Positions 33,090-40,478 of a DNA stretch of 64,000 nt are shown piece after piece. The notes below the pieces were generated by a model that worked only from the letters and a program-made list of their open reading frames with translations, was not told where the DNA came from and did no database searches. The stretch's first letter is position 1; each line of letters opens with the position of its first letter. Position numbers and translations under genes: made by a program. Source of the DNA: a virus; IMG/VR virus record IMGVR_UViG_3300043673_000021, positions 1-64,000 of that record. One strand, given 5' to 3'.

Positions 33090-34570
33090 TCTTTTGCGAA
33101 GTGCTCAACGCGGTTCTTGCCCTTGTATAAGGTGTCTGCTGCGCCAAACTGCGCGCCGCACGATCCGCAACGCTTGCCGACATGCGCGCCCATGTTCTGG
33201 ATGCATGTGCCGCCACACTGCGGGCAGCGCTCGGTCTGATCACCAATTGCTGGTTTCGCGACTGCTGGGGTAACGATACCTTGCTTATTCAATGTGACAT
33301 CCCCTGAATCCATCCGCGCTTGAGTTTGTTTCAGCCATTCGATTAAACCGAGACTCCCACCTCGATTCTTGGCGAGGTAGTACCATGCGATCGCGAGCGG
33401 GATGACTGTGTCATCGTGGCCGCTGCCGGCGGCGGCATATCGAACCAATCCACCGGGAAGCTGATGAGACTCGAATGACTGGAGCTCGCCAATCAGTACC
33501 GGATTGTCTGGAATCTTGATCTGACGGCGCTCGAAGGCTAGTGCCAGAGACTCGACGGCTGCCTGCTTCGAGGCGTTACTGGTCACAAAGGCATCCACCG
33601 CGACGCCATCTGATCGAAGTTGATCAATGAGCGGCTGGCCCATGTTGTTCGACTCGGCGAGAGTTTTGATTGGGTTGTGTCGGCCAATAAAGGTCTTGAG
33701 TTTCCCCATCTGGTGGGGGTAGGTCAAACCGCGGAACCTCTCCATCTCGACAAGTTCCCCGCCGGTATCGACGGCAGAAAAAACGGTAAAGTCTCCCCTT
33801 CCAGAGGTGCCGGCCCAATCGACCGCTATAACCTTGTCACCAGTGCTCTGAACGATGTTATTGTTGACCGCGTCGCCCACATTGACGAAAACTGCGCCTT
33901 CATAGCTGAGGAAGTCCCCGCCGTATTCTTGGTTGAACGCGAGTTCAGAAAGCCCATCGCGAATCTCTTCGATTTCTTCGGCGGCTAGATAGGGATTCGT
34001 CCAGGAAGGCATCTTCCACGACTTCCAGTTTCCTTTTTCGGGGTCCTGCCCCCACTGGTAGAGCGTATAGAAGTCGTTACCGATACCGCGCGGAGTTGAA
34101 AAAAACCAAACGTCGCCCCGATAGAACGCGATCAGCGCGCGAAGGGAACGCTCCCACGTTTCCTTGAGATTCTTAATGAGGGCGGCCTCGTCCACAACCA
34201 GCCGCTTATATTTGCGACCACGGGGCCCGTCTGGATCTTCGAGCGACCAGAATTCAATCTTTCCGCCACCAGGGAAGCATAACTGCTTCTGTTGCTCATC
34301 CTTCGATCCACCCTTCCGATTCCAAAGCGGCTCAGTGGTGGACTTGACTTCCTCGAAACTCTCATCGAGGCTCTTGTAGCTAGGCGACATCCACGCAGTT
34401 GGATACCCAGCCAGCGCTGGGCGTATGACCAACTCTTTTCCCATGGTCGTCTTGCCCCACTGACGGCCACAATCGACAACCGAGAAGCGAACCGCCTCGG
34501 ATAGAACCTGGATCTGAGCGGCATGCAACCGCGGCAGGTCAATCCGAACGGTAGCCTTGCCGTCAACCAT
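33086..34570 (-). CDS. terL: Terminase large subunit
   Basis: 494 aa. The packaging motor has an N-terminal ATPase with Walker A CGRQWGKT (34-41), Walker B RLVVDEAA (D127, E128) and coupling motif FFSTPRG (157-162). The C-terminal RNase H-like nuclease has acidic residues D251 (VIAVDWAGT), E306 (LAESNN) and D386/D387 (GHDDT). The last 50 residues add an unusual zinc ribbon (C449, C452, C456, C468, C471). It overlaps the small subunit by eight bases and the next gene by ATGA. The motor translocates DNA through the portal and cuts it. Confidence 0.95.
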   Translation of the reverse strand: MVDGKATVRIDLPRLHAAQIQVLSEAVRFSVVDCGRQWGKTTMGKELVIRPALAGYPTAWMSPSYKSLDESFEEVKSTTEPLWNRKGGSKDEQQKQLCFPGGGKIEFWSLEDPDGPRGRKYKRLVVDEAALIKNLKETWERSLRALIAFYRGDVWFFSTPRGIGNDFYTLYQWGQDPEKGNWKSWKMPSWTNPYLAAEEIEEIRDGLSELAFNQEYGGDFLSYEGAVFVNVGDAVNNNIVQSTGDKVIAVDWAGTSGRGDFTVFSAVDTGGELVEMERFRGLTYPHQMGKLKTFIGRHNPIKTLAESNNMGQPLIDQLRSDGVAVDAFVTSNASKQAAVESLALAFERRQIKIPDNPVLIGELQSFESHQLPGGLVRYAAAGSGHDDTVIPLAIAWYYLAKNRGGSLGLIEWLKQTQARMDSGDVTLNKQGIVTPAVAKPAIGDQTERCPQCGGTCIQNMGAHVGKRCGSCGAQFGAADTLYKGKNRVEHFAKE

Positions 34571-35243
34571 TGTCTTCTGGTTCTTCGAGCGCCGGCGGGA
34601 CGTCGACCGTTACAGGTTGGGGCTCGTTTACGGATGGTGGCCTGACGTCGATATAGTTCACTTCGACTTTAATCGTGCCGACCTGCTCTTTGTTCTTGTC
34701 CCGGTCGCCAACCTCTACCGCAACCGATTCGCGCAGGGCTGCCTTCGTCTCCACCAGATCGCGATTGAAAACGAACTCGGCCTCGCCCTTCGCCTTGAGC
34801 CGCTTGGCAAGCAAGCCCGTGGTAGCGCCGACGACCGGTCGGCCATCGACATGGAAGAGTGGATTATTGGGATCTCTCGCGGCCTTGACGAGTTCGGACT
34901 CAAGTTTCTCGATGCGGTCGTGGTCGCGTTGCGCCTTTTCGGCACGAACCGTCTTATTTGCCAGCGGAAGGTACATGATCGCCGCCTGCATATCCCGGCG
35001 CGCTTCGGCAACCTTACGCCCGAAAACCGGTTTCTTCAGCCACCCGTTCACAGTTGACTGCGTGACGCCGTGCTTCTTGCAGATCTGCTTAATGGTGAGG
35101 CGACCATCTCCTATCGCAACCGCAACGGCCTGAATCGTCGCCTGTGGATGCTTATCCCCGAGTGCCTTCTGCTCTCTGATAAGCTTCCGGTTCATTTCGT
35201 AAGCCCAGTGACGGCCACGGGTCGATATGTCAACATCGCTCAT
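34563..35243 (-). CDS. terS: Terminase small subunit
   Basis: 226 aa from the ATG fixed by an ATGA overlap at 35243. An N-terminal helix-turn-helix (LTIKQICKKHGVTQSTVNGW) should recognise packaging sites. A central helical region (EKAQRDHDRIEKLESELVKA) likely forms the oligomer core, and a Pro-rich C-terminal tail could touch the large subunit. It lies directly upstream of terL. Size and order are usual for the family. Confidence 0.8.
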   Translation of the reverse strand: MSDVDISTRGRHWAYEMNRKLIREQKALGDKHPQATIQAVAVAIGDGRLTIKQICKKHGVTQSTVNGWLKKPVFGRKVAEARRDMQAAIMYLPLANKTVRAEKAQRDHDRIEKLESELVKAARDPNNPLFHVDGRPVVGATTGLLAKRLKAKGEAEFVFNRDLVETKAALRESVAVEVGDRDKNKEQVGTIKVEVNYIDVRPPSVNEPQPVTVDVPPALEEPEDNG

Positions 35244-35575
35244 GCTGCTTCTTCTCTGACCATCAAAATATCGGGACCCTGCTTCACGGGGCGGCACGGG
35301 CACATCAGAACGCTACGGGCGCAATTGGGGCAGACCCCGCGAATCGTTATCGATCGGTTGAAGAGAGGGTTTTTCAGTTCTTCTTCGTGCCGGGCGGCCT
35401 CGTAGAACTTACCCTGCCGAACGCCGCCGTGCCGGTTGATCGCAATGCCAGGCCCAAGGTAGCGAGGGTCGTTAGCACGCGGTCGGTTGTCGATTCGCGG
35501 ACGAAGGCTTTTCGGCTTGGTGGTAAGACGGCCGGTTAGGTCGTCTTCGAGTGAGCCATATTTGCGAACGCTCAT
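35240..35575 (-). CDS. Hypothetical Cys-containing protein
   Basis: 111 aa, not recognised. Basic throughout. The C-terminal half has CPNCARSVLMCPCRP, a compact four-Cys cluster likely to bind metal. It is coupled to the small terminase by ATGA, and so is probably made with the packaging proteins. Confidence 0.55.
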   Translation of the reverse strand: MSVRKYGSLEDDLTGRLTTKPKSLRPRIDNRPRANDPRYLGPGIAINRHGGVRQGKFYEAARHEEELKNPLFNRSITIRGVCPNCARSVLMCPCRPVKQGPDILMVREEAA

Positions 35576-35599
35576 GTCAGTACGAGAACAGCAACGCGA

Positions 35600-35824
35600 C
35601 TATTTTGGCAACAAAGCAAAAAGTTCCTTCTTGGTCACGATTCCCTCGCGTAACGCGAGCGCTACCCAGAGTGCCCGAGAACTGATCCCAGATTTACCTC
35701 GAATGTGGCTCATGTAGCCCCGTACCGTATTGAAGGAAATACCAAGCTTGAAAGCAATTTCTTTGTCCTCGGCACCGAGCGCCACCTCCCGCACTATCTG
35801 TCTTTCGCGCGGGGTGAGGTGCAT
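35600..35824 (-). CDS. Stand-alone LuxR-type HTH regulator
   Basis: 74 aa consisting only of a LuxR/GerE DNA-binding domain: LTPRERQIVREVALGAEDKE, then IAFKLGISFNTVRGYMSHI and a C-terminal helix (RALWVALALREGI). There is no receiver or ligand domain. Such domains bind DNA as dimers and contact RNA polymerase. Placed at the head of the packaging and head operon, it is a plausible activator of late genes. That role is inferred. Confidence 0.8.
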   Translation of the reverse strand: MHLTPRERQIVREVALGAEDKEIAFKLGISFNTVRGYMSHIRGKSGISSRALWVALALREGIVTKKELFALLPK

Positions 35825-35832
35825 CGTAGGAA

Positions 35833-36108
35833 CTAGAGAACCGAGCGGAGTTCCTCAACAATCGCAATGAACTCTTGCGGGGTCTTCGCGACGATCAGTT
35901 TCTTGTCGAGCAGGTGCTTGGCTGCGGCGAAGGCCTTCTCGGTCGGACTCGACACAGTTGGCGGCCAGTAGGTGTAGCCGTTGACTTGGTAGCCGCCGGA
36001 AAAGGGAATGATGTAATTGCCAATATTGCCGCCCGTTATAGTCTCGGAATATGGAGACAACGTAACGCCGTCACTGGTGGTAAATGATTGATCCAATGGC
36101 CCGTTCAT
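35833..36108 (-). CDS. Hypothetical protein
   Basis: 91 aa, not recognised. It has a Gly/Tyr/Ser-rich first half (GGNIGNYIIPFSGGYQVNGY) and a helical second half (TEKAFAAAKHLLDKKLI, PQEFIAIVEELRSVL). The start is set by ATGA with the upstream gene and a GGAGA site. Confidence 0.5.
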   Translation of the reverse strand: MNGPLDQSFTTSDGVTLSPYSETITGGNIGNYIIPFSGGYQVNGYTYWPPTVSSPTEKAFAAAKHLLDKKLIVAKTPQEFIAIVEELRSVL

Positions 36109-36305
36109 AGATTTCTCCTACTCTCGTAATCGGCGAACGTCCGGATGCCGCGATGCAACGCCGAATCGCCGAGAACCTGCCGGATCGCCTCGAACTCCGC
36201 CACCTCACGAGGCTTGCCAGCGTCCATCTCCAGAATTGCGGCACGCTCGCGGAGAAGATAGCATTCCTCAGTTAACTCGGCGGCAGTTGCTGACGAAGTA
36301 GCCAT
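36105..36305 (-). CDS. Hypothetical small helical protein
   Basis: 66 aa, not recognised. It is acidic and helical (AELTEECYLLRERAAILEM, AEFEAIRQVLGDSALHRGIR). An in-frame ATG at 36317 would add four residues; neither start has a strong ribosome site. It overlaps the upstream gene by 33 bases, and its stop overlaps the next start (ATGA). Confidence 0.45.
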   Translation of the reverse strand: MATSSATAAELTEECYLLRERAAILEMDAGKPREVAEFEAIRQVLGDSALHRGIRTFADYESRRNL

Positions 36306-36463
36306 AGTTCTTTGCATTCGTCGTCGGTCAGGTGGTCAGCAAAGGAGAAGACCAGCGCGGAAGGTTGATGCTCTGGTAAGCGCTCCGGCTCAGCTTCATC
36401 AAAGTCTTCCCGCCATGCCATCCACTTCGCGGACTCCGCAAGATGCCGGGCACCGGCGCTCAC
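36272..36463 (-). CDS. Hypothetical small protein
   Basis: 63 aa, starting with GTG in a GTGA overlap with the HTH gene stop. Its C-terminal half (FADHLTDDECKELWLLRQQL) looks helical and acidic. Not recognised. The long overlap with the next gene is unusual for this genome and leaves some doubt about one of the two. Confidence 0.4.
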   Translation of the reverse strand: MSAGARHLAESAKWMAWREDFDEAEPERLPEHQPSALVFSFADHLTDDECKELWLLRQQLPPS

Positions 36464-36846
36464 GTTTCCACTGGCCTTTTGGGGCCTCGCCTGCGCCGTT
36501 TGAACCCAAGGCGTTTCGCAATGCGACCGATGTGATCGTTATGGTATGTGACCTCGAAATTGCGCGTGATCCATTCGCCGACTTCCCTGTAGTTCCAGTG
36601 CGGGTTCGCGGAAATGATTCGCTCCACTTCGGCTAGCTTGTCGGCGGAGAGTCGCGGTGGACGGCCCGTCGCGATGCGTCGGCGGAGACCCTTCTCGCCG
36701 CAGGTCTTTAGCGCCCGACACCAGCGGCTGGCAGTTGTGCGGGACACGCCGTACATGCGGGCAATATCAAACTGCCGCACACCAGTCCTGATCTGGTAAG
36801 CGGCGGCCAATCGGCGCGATTCGAGTTCCGCGCGAGTTAACGGCAC
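36460..36846 (-). CDS. IS630-type transposase HTH domain protein (no catalytic part)
   Basis: 128 aa from GTG 36846 (a TTG at 36873 would add nine residues). It is the N-terminal DNA-binding half of IS630-family transposases: LTRAELESRRLAAAY, QFDIARMYGVSRTTASRWC, GRPPRLSADKLAEVERI, HWNYREVGEWITRNF and HIGRIAKRLGFKRRR. The DDE catalytic part is absent and the next gene overlaps the stop by GTGA, so it is not a recently broken insertion sequence. It may have been adopted as a phage DNA-binding regulator. Confidence 0.7.
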   Translation of the reverse strand: MPLTRAELESRRLAAAYQIRTGVRQFDIARMYGVSRTTASRWCRALKTCGEKGLRRRIATGRPPRLSADKLAEVERIISANPHWNYREVGEWITRNFEVTYHNDHIGRIAKRLGFKRRRRGPKRPVET

Positions 36847-36912
36847 AAATGAACACCGTCCCGGGAGAGCCAAGCCATTACGCAGGCGAGGATAAAAAAC
36901 CAGCGCATTGCC

Positions 36913-37233
36913 TTACGAGAAAACGACAGGCGGCCCGTAGTTCGAGCGGAGCCAGTCAATGCTTGGCTGCATAACCGCGCCGTCGTGATCGCCAGACTGG
37001 CGAAGCCGAAGGCCGCGGGCATAAACTCGGCGGGCGAGACTCAACTGGCGAGGGCGAAGATACTTCAGTTTCTGCTTGGGACCGCCGACGACGCCTTCGT
37101 AATCGCCTCGCTGCGCAAGGCAGATTGCCTCTACCGGGTGGATGGCGCGCTCATCGCCGGGATATTCCCTGACACGAACGTGGTCTCCGAATCGGGCAAG
37201 CACAGAAATGAGTTCTTCGCCTGAAATTGTCAC
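36913..37233 (-). CDS. Hypothetical protein at start of the late-side operon
   Basis: 106 aa from a GTG; the open frame extends to 37341, but that part has no clear start signal. It begins MTISGEELISVLARFGDHV and contains VREYPGDERAIHPVEAICLA and KYLRPRQLSLARRVYARGLR, mixed alpha/beta and basic toward the end. Not recognised. It is the first minus-strand gene below an intergenic control stretch with operator-like sites. Confidence 0.5.
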   Translation of the reverse strand: MTISGEELISVLARFGDHVRVREYPGDERAIHPVEAICLAQRGDYEGVVGGPKQKLKYLRPRQLSLARRVYARGLRLRQSGDHDGAVMQPSIDWLRSNYGPPVVFS

Positions 37234-37405
37234 AGTATGTTTTAAGGAGGGCACCGCGGAGGGAGTTGTAGGTGATGACGGAAACCCCGCTAAGGCTTTC
37301 GGCGCACATGCTAAGCATGCCAGCGCAGGTATCGACAGCAACTACACCACTACTAACAGTTATCAATATCACGTTAGCCCCAATCGGTGGGCTTGTCAAC
37401 TGGAA

Positions 37406-37423
37406 TGTGGTTAAAATACCGCA
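37406..37423. promoter_or_regulatory. Operator-like site 1
   Basis: TGTGGTTAAAATACCGCA, the weakest of six copies of the family TGTGGYNAAATNRCCACA; one arm base differs (CCGCA for CCACA). Confidence 0.55.
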
Positions 37424-37500
37424 GTGTAGTCAAGTTGACCCATTTCGGCGCTAGAAATGCAACGTTTACGGCAATTCCGACGCTGTATAGCATTTACAAG

Positions 37501-37518
37501 TGTGGCTAAATTGACACA
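37501..37518. promoter_or_regulatory. Operator-like site 2
   Basis: TGTGGCTAAATTGACACA, a copy of the 18-bp family. It contains TTGACA on the plus strand, a consensus -35 box, and lies 30 bases before the 51-aa gene, so a bound repressor could block that promoter. Confidence 0.6.
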
Positions 37519-37547
37519 GTTGGCCACTAAACTGCCCAGTGAACGGC

Positions 37548-37703
37548 ATGATACACCTAATCTTGCTCGTCTTTGCGGTTGTGTTGGCCGTCGTCGCTGG
37601 TTTCGTCAACCCCGCTGAGCCTTGGCGCGGAAGACTTTTGTGTTTTGCTGTGGCTTGCCTCGCGGCGGCTCAACTGGTTTTGGCGGGGCCACTCGGACGG
37701 TGA
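37548..37703 (+). CDS. Small two-helix membrane protein
   Basis: 51 aa. Two hydrophobic segments (ILLVFAVVLAVVAGFV and CFAVACLAAAQLVLAG) flank a short polar loop NPAEPWRGRL. Short proteins with this layout are common in phages. It runs against the late-side genes and its 3' end overlaps the convergent gene by 34 bases. The upstream operator-like site suggests control with the recombinase region. The ribosome site is weak. Function unknown. Confidence 0.5.
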   Translation: MIHLILLVFAVVLAVVAGFVNPAEPWRGRLLCFAVACLAAAQLVLAGPLGR

Positions 37704-37972
37704 ACTGTACGACCGTCTTTTACTATCAGGGCGTCCCGATCGTACAGACAGTTCTTTCCGATGTCTTCCACTACGAACAATAGTGCATCGGCGAGTTGCC
37801 GGGCTTCACTGCTCGAAATGTTGTAGGTACGATGCGATCCGTCACTTTCCGTGACTGCCAGATCAACGAATCCGTCCAGCGTCCCGGCAATCTTGAATTG
37901 GAAACCTGACGCCAGAATCTCTTTCAGTGCCGCGCGGTAGGTTGACCTGAATTCCAATACTTTTCCCTGCAT
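37670..37972 (-). CDS. Hypothetical protein
   Basis: 100 aa from the ATG at 37972, which has a GAGG site; the frame continues upstream to 38071. Visible parts are KVLEFRSTYRAALKEILAS, AGTLDGFVDLAVTESDG and ARQLADALLFVVEDIGKNC, a small alpha/beta protein. The 3' end overlaps the convergent membrane-protein gene. Not recognised. Confidence 0.5.
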   Translation of the reverse strand: MQGKVLEFRSTYRAALKEILASGFQFKIAGTLDGFVDLAVTESDGSHRTYNISSSEARQLADALLFVVEDIGKNCLYDRDALIVKDGRTVHRPSGPAKTS

Positions 37973-38123
37973 TATGACCTCGACAACCAGAAGTTGGTGA
38001 ACTGCGAACCCGCCGCGACCAGCACGCTGAAGTACGGTCGCCAGGGGCACGTCGACATTGTGCACGGGCAAGAACAGAGATCGGCGACGGCGTACTCGGG
38101 GGCTCGGAAGTTGCGGCGTAACA

Positions 38124-38492
38124 TCATTTTGAGACGACCGCCAAGATCCCCACCGGCTCCGGGGATGAAGGATCTCCGTACAGGAGTCTGTTGATTATTT
38201 CTTCTTCCAGCACCAGCTGCTGAGTCTCAGAAAGTTCAGGAGCGGGGGTTAGTTCGGTTACTTGATTAGTGACTTCGTCGACGCGGTATTCCTTGAGGAA
38301 ATCAACCTCGGTCCAAGACTGCGGGTCGAGGCGCGACATCTTGTGCCAGACTGCGGTCCCGCACGCCGGGCAGAGTTCGCGGAAGAACCCCGGGCGCTCC
38401 GGCATTGCGATTGCGAGCGGCGCGTTACAGCAGGGGTAGTCGCCGAAGATCATATTGGTTGGGAGTTTAGCGAAGTCGACGCAGATTGGCAA
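38124..38492 (-). CDS. Zinc-finger-like hypothetical protein
   Basis: 122 aa from a TTG, or 109 aa from the ATG at 38453; the start is unclear. Cys pairs YPCCNAP and CPACGTAVWH suggest a zinc site in the N-terminal half. The C-terminal half is acidic and helical (LVLEEEIINRLLYG). It follows the 156-aa gene closely in the same direction. Not recognised. Confidence 0.5.
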   Translation of the reverse strand: MPICVDFAKLPTNMIFGDYPCCNAPLAIAMPERPGFFRELCPACGTAVWHKMSRLDPQSWTEVDFLKEYRVDEVTNQVTELTPAPELSETQQLVLEEEIINRLLYGDPSSPEPVGILAVVSK

Positions 38493-38498
38493 TAACAG

Positions 38499-38969
38499 TC
38501 ATGCGGGTACCTGTCGAATGATCTCGGCGATTCGCCTCACGATGTCCGGCACGTCGAACTTCCCATCAGTTCTCAACTTGGCGGAAGCGGCGGCATGAAC
38601 GATGACCTTCGACAGCGACGGGTCACCTGCGTTGTTTCGGAGATGTGCGGATAGCGCCTTCGGGTTTTGCCCGACAAGCTGGGTTAGCGTCAGGAGCCGA
38701 TAGGACAGGCTTGTCCATTCGCGCGGCTCCGGCTGTAGTTCCGACAGTACGGCGCTAACACCCATATTCAGCGGGCTATCTGTGAACTCGTAAGTCTGCC
38801 CGTCCATTTCAAAAGATCCAAGCTTTTCTTTCTTCACGCCAACCATGCGCCCACTCGCGCCAGCCATGAACACCGCCACCGCGTATGAGAACCGGTCTGG
38901 ATCGACCGGCTTGATTGCCCGCAACATCGGCGACAACTTTCGGATTGCGTTACGATTTCTCTTAGCCAC
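38499..38969 (-). CDS. Hypothetical helical protein, regulator candidate
   Basis: 156 aa from a GTG with an AAGGAG site 6 bases upstream. Basic N-terminus (MAKRNRNAIRKLSPMLRAIK), then YAVAVFMAGASGRMVGVKK, LTLTQLVGQNPKALSAHLRN and a C-terminal helix (VPDIVRRIAEIIRQV). It is the first gene leftward from the divergent operator region, where temperate phages often keep their repressor. No classical HTH can be pointed to with confidence, so a regulatory role is only positional. Confidence 0.5.
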   Translation of the reverse strand: MAKRNRNAIRKLSPMLRAIKPVDPDRFSYAVAVFMAGASGRMVGVKKEKLGSFEMDGQTYEFTDSPLNMGVSAVLSELQPEPREWTSLSYRLLTLTQLVGQNPKALSAHLRNNAGDPSLSKVIVHAAASAKLRTDGKFDVPDIVRRIAEIIRQVPA

Positions 38970-39026
38970 TCGGTCTCCTTCAAAGATCGACTTGGGACGG
39001 CGCGGTGCTGATACACCACGTCGTCC

Positions 39027-39044
39027 TGTGGCCAAAGTACCACA
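39027..39044. promoter_or_regulatory. Operator-like site 3
   Basis: TGTGGCCAAAGTACCACA, a strong copy of the 18-bp family. It lies within the predicted leader of the leftward transcript, about 58 bases before the 156-aa gene. Confidence 0.65.
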
Positions 39045-39112
39045 CTTTACATCACAAAGCCAATTGGCACGACAACTGCTTAAGCGAGTATGTCAATAGG
39101 CACATACCACAA

Positions 39113-39142
39113 AATATAGATGACTCGGACTTCGATATACAA
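39113..39142 (-). promoter_or_regulatory. Candidate leftward promoter
   Basis: Minus-strand TTGTAT, 18 bases, TATATT. Transcription would start near 39106 and run into the operator at 39027-39044 before the 156-aa gene. Both boxes are imperfect, so this is tentative. Confidence 0.35.
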
Positions 39143-39280
39143 TATATTGCGGTATAAGTAACGCGACTTCCGTTAGGTATCGACCACCGAAAACTATTTT
39201 GCCTTTACGTTAACGCTACAATAGATTTTACGGTTTATAATATCAGTGTCATCGCGGTCTCTTCTTTTTCCGCAGGCCGA

Positions 39281-39298
39281 CGTGGTAAATTAACCACA
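39281..39298. promoter_or_regulatory. Operator-like site 4
   Basis: CGTGGTAAATTAACCACA. The 16-bp core GTGGTAAATTAACCAC is a near-perfect palindrome. It lies 24 bases before the small zinc-finger gene on the plus strand. Confidence 0.65.
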
Positions 39299-39322
39299 CG
39301 AAATCCGGGAGATCTGAAGTTT

Positions 39323-39505
39323 GTGATTCTCGATCAACCATACTGCTCGATTTGCCTTCGGACGATAACCCTCACGCCAGTGAAACAGTCCGGCGACCTC
39401 TGCAAGGATTGCCAGCGAGAGCGGCGCAGGTACCTCGCATCTGAGCGCGCCAAGAACGCCAGTCTCCAGACGAACGGCGCTCGCGTTTACCATCGGAACT
39501 CCTGA
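39323..39505 (+). CDS. Small zinc-finger protein
   Basis: 60 aa from a GTG. The pattern CSIC-x15-CKDC (residues 8-30) followed by a basic stretch (RERRRYLASERAKNAS) is typical of small zinc fingers that touch nucleic acids. It lies between two operator-like sites and upstream of the recombinase, so it is probably part of the switch; the ribosome site (GGGAGA/GAAG) is modest. The opposite strand also has an open frame, which is considered a shadow. Confidence 0.55.
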   Translation: MILDQPYCSICLRTITLTPVKQSGDLCKDCQRERRRYLASERAKNASLQTNGARVYHRNS

Positions 39506-39514
39506 TCCTCAGCC

Positions 39515-39532
39515 TGTGGCCAAATCGCCACA
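39515..39532. promoter_or_regulatory. Operator-like site 5
   Basis: TGTGGCCAAATCGCCACA, with fully complementary arms TGTGGC and GCCACA; the cleanest copy of the family. It lies between the zinc-finger gene and the recombinase. A palindrome TGCCAACTGGCA follows at 39560-39571. Confidence 0.7.
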
Positions 39533-39665
39533 CATTCCGCCACGGATTCGTTATACATTTGCCAACTGGCACTTTTCGGGTTGAATGATAATTTCTCGTG
39601 AGAGCGCAGGCGCAGGTTTCCCGGTGAGACTTTCGGTTGAATCGAGGGTGGGGGCGTCTTGTTAC

Positions 39666-39696
39666 CGTTAAGCCCATGTAAATCAGTGGTTTAACG
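39666..39696. other. Dyad upstream of the recombinase, weak attachment-site candidate
   Basis: CGTTAA and TTAACG flank a 19-base centre, 38 bases before the recombinase start. Serine integrases usually have their attP next to the gene and with partial dyad symmetry, so this is a candidate. No matching second half site is seen in the window. Confidence 0.25.
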
Positions 39697-39734
39697 TTGT
39701 GTTGTAGTACCTCGGTCGTGGTACCGTTCGAAGT

Positions 39735-40478
39735 ATGAGACGACTACCGATCAAGACACAGACATCAGGCGCTCTGCACGTTGGCTATGCACGCGTCTCC
39801 ACTCACCAGCAGGCCAGCGAGGGTCTATCCTTGGATGCCCAGCGCTCACGGCTTGAGTCCGCAGCTACCCTGCGAGGTGTAACGCTTGAAATCTTTTCAG
39901 ATGAGGAATCGGGCAAGGACACGAACAGACCTCATTTCCTCTCTCTCCTCACCAAGGTGAAAGCTGGACAGATAGCCTCCGTGACGGTCTGTAAGCTCGA
40001 CAGGTTGACGCGTAGCGTACGTGATCTTCTGGACCTCATGACGCTATTCGAAGCGCACGGTGTGGCATTTATCAGCCTTGCGGAAACCATTGACACCACT
40101 ACCGCTATGGGCCGATTCTTTACCGTCGTACTGGGTGCGATTGCTGAGCTTGAGCGCGGCCTGATCAGTGATCGGACTACCGCAGTGTTGCGCCACAAGC
40201 GGGCATCAGGACTGGCTTGGAATCATGCACCGTACGGCTTCGACAAGTCTGACGGCCGTCTGATGCTGAACGAGTCCGAACTCGCCGTGGCTCACCGCAT
40301 CCTGCAGGCTCGAGTTGATGGTCAATCGTTCGGCGCGATCGCTAAGCAGTTGAATGCAGAGAGTGTGCCGGCGAAAATGGGCGGCCCCTGGTACCCGTCG
40401 ACCGTGTCCTTTGTGTGCGGCAATCGTGATCTGTATGTTAGTGTGTCAAATTTACCACAGCCTAGTGTGGCTGTTTGA
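39735..40478 (+). CDS. Serine recombinase
   Basis: 247 aa. The resolvase-type catalytic domain (residues 15-150) has the nucleophile S22 in VGYARVSTHQQ, then LDAQRSRLESAA, VCKLDRLTRSVRDLLDLM and ALGRF-like MGRFFTVVLGAIAELERGLI. A short recombinase domain follows (APYGFD, NESELAVAHRIL, GQSFGAIAKQLNAE, GPWYPSTV). It lacks the long zinc/coiled-coil C-terminus of large serine integrases (usually above 400 aa), so it may be a resolvase or invertase or a small integrase. Operator-like sites stand on both sides (39515, 40442). Confidence 0.85.
   Translation: MRRLPIKTQTSGALHVGYARVSTHQQASEGLSLDAQRSRLESAATLRGVTLEIFSDEESGKDTNRPHFLSLLTKVKAGQIASVTVCKLDRLTRSVRDLLDLMTLFEAHGVAFISLAETIDTTTAMGRFFTVVLGAIAELERGLISDRTTAVLRHKRASGLAWNHAPYGFDKSDGRLMLNESELAVAHRILQARVDGQSFGAIAKQLNAESVPAKMGGPWYPSTVSFVCGNRDLYVSVSNLPQPSVAV
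40442..40459. promoter_or_regulatory. Operator-like site 6
   Basis: TGTGTCAAATTTACCACA, lying inside the last codons of the recombinase gene. A half site TGTGGC follows at 40466. The reverse strand contains TTGACA. Confidence 0.55.

Larger units (their letters stand above)
37234..37547. other. Intergenic control stretch with two operator-like sites
   Basis: No convincing gene lies here; short frames on both strands lack ribosome sites. It holds two copies of the 18-bp pseudo-palindrome (37406 and 37501). The region separates the minus-strand late-side genes from a small plus-strand membrane-protein gene, so promoters for both are expected, but no strong -35/-10 pair is seen. Confidence 0.5.
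38970..39322. other. Divergent control region
   Basis: No gene is seen. It holds operator-like sites at 39027 and 39281, a palindrome GCCAATTGGC at 39059-39068, a candidate leftward promoter at 39113-39142 and, on the plus strand, a TATAAT at 39236-39241 upstream of the operator at 39281. The stretch 39110-39245 is markedly A+T rich. This is the most likely genetic switch of the element. Confidence 0.55.

Noticed and set aside
36837-37022. 61-codon minus-strand frame between the HTH gene and the 106-aa gene
   Set aside because: It overlaps both neighbours in another phase and lacks a ribosome site.
37142-37454. Plus-strand frames behind an AAGGAGG at 37245
   Set aside because: The frames have no protein-like sequence, and the one with the best spacing is antisense to or overlaps the operator stretch. 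The AAGGAGG may be chance.
39290-39493. 67-codon minus-strand frame opposite the small zinc-finger gene
   Set aside because: It starts inside an operator-like site, has no ribosome site and no motif, while the plus strand has a CxxC-CxxC protein.
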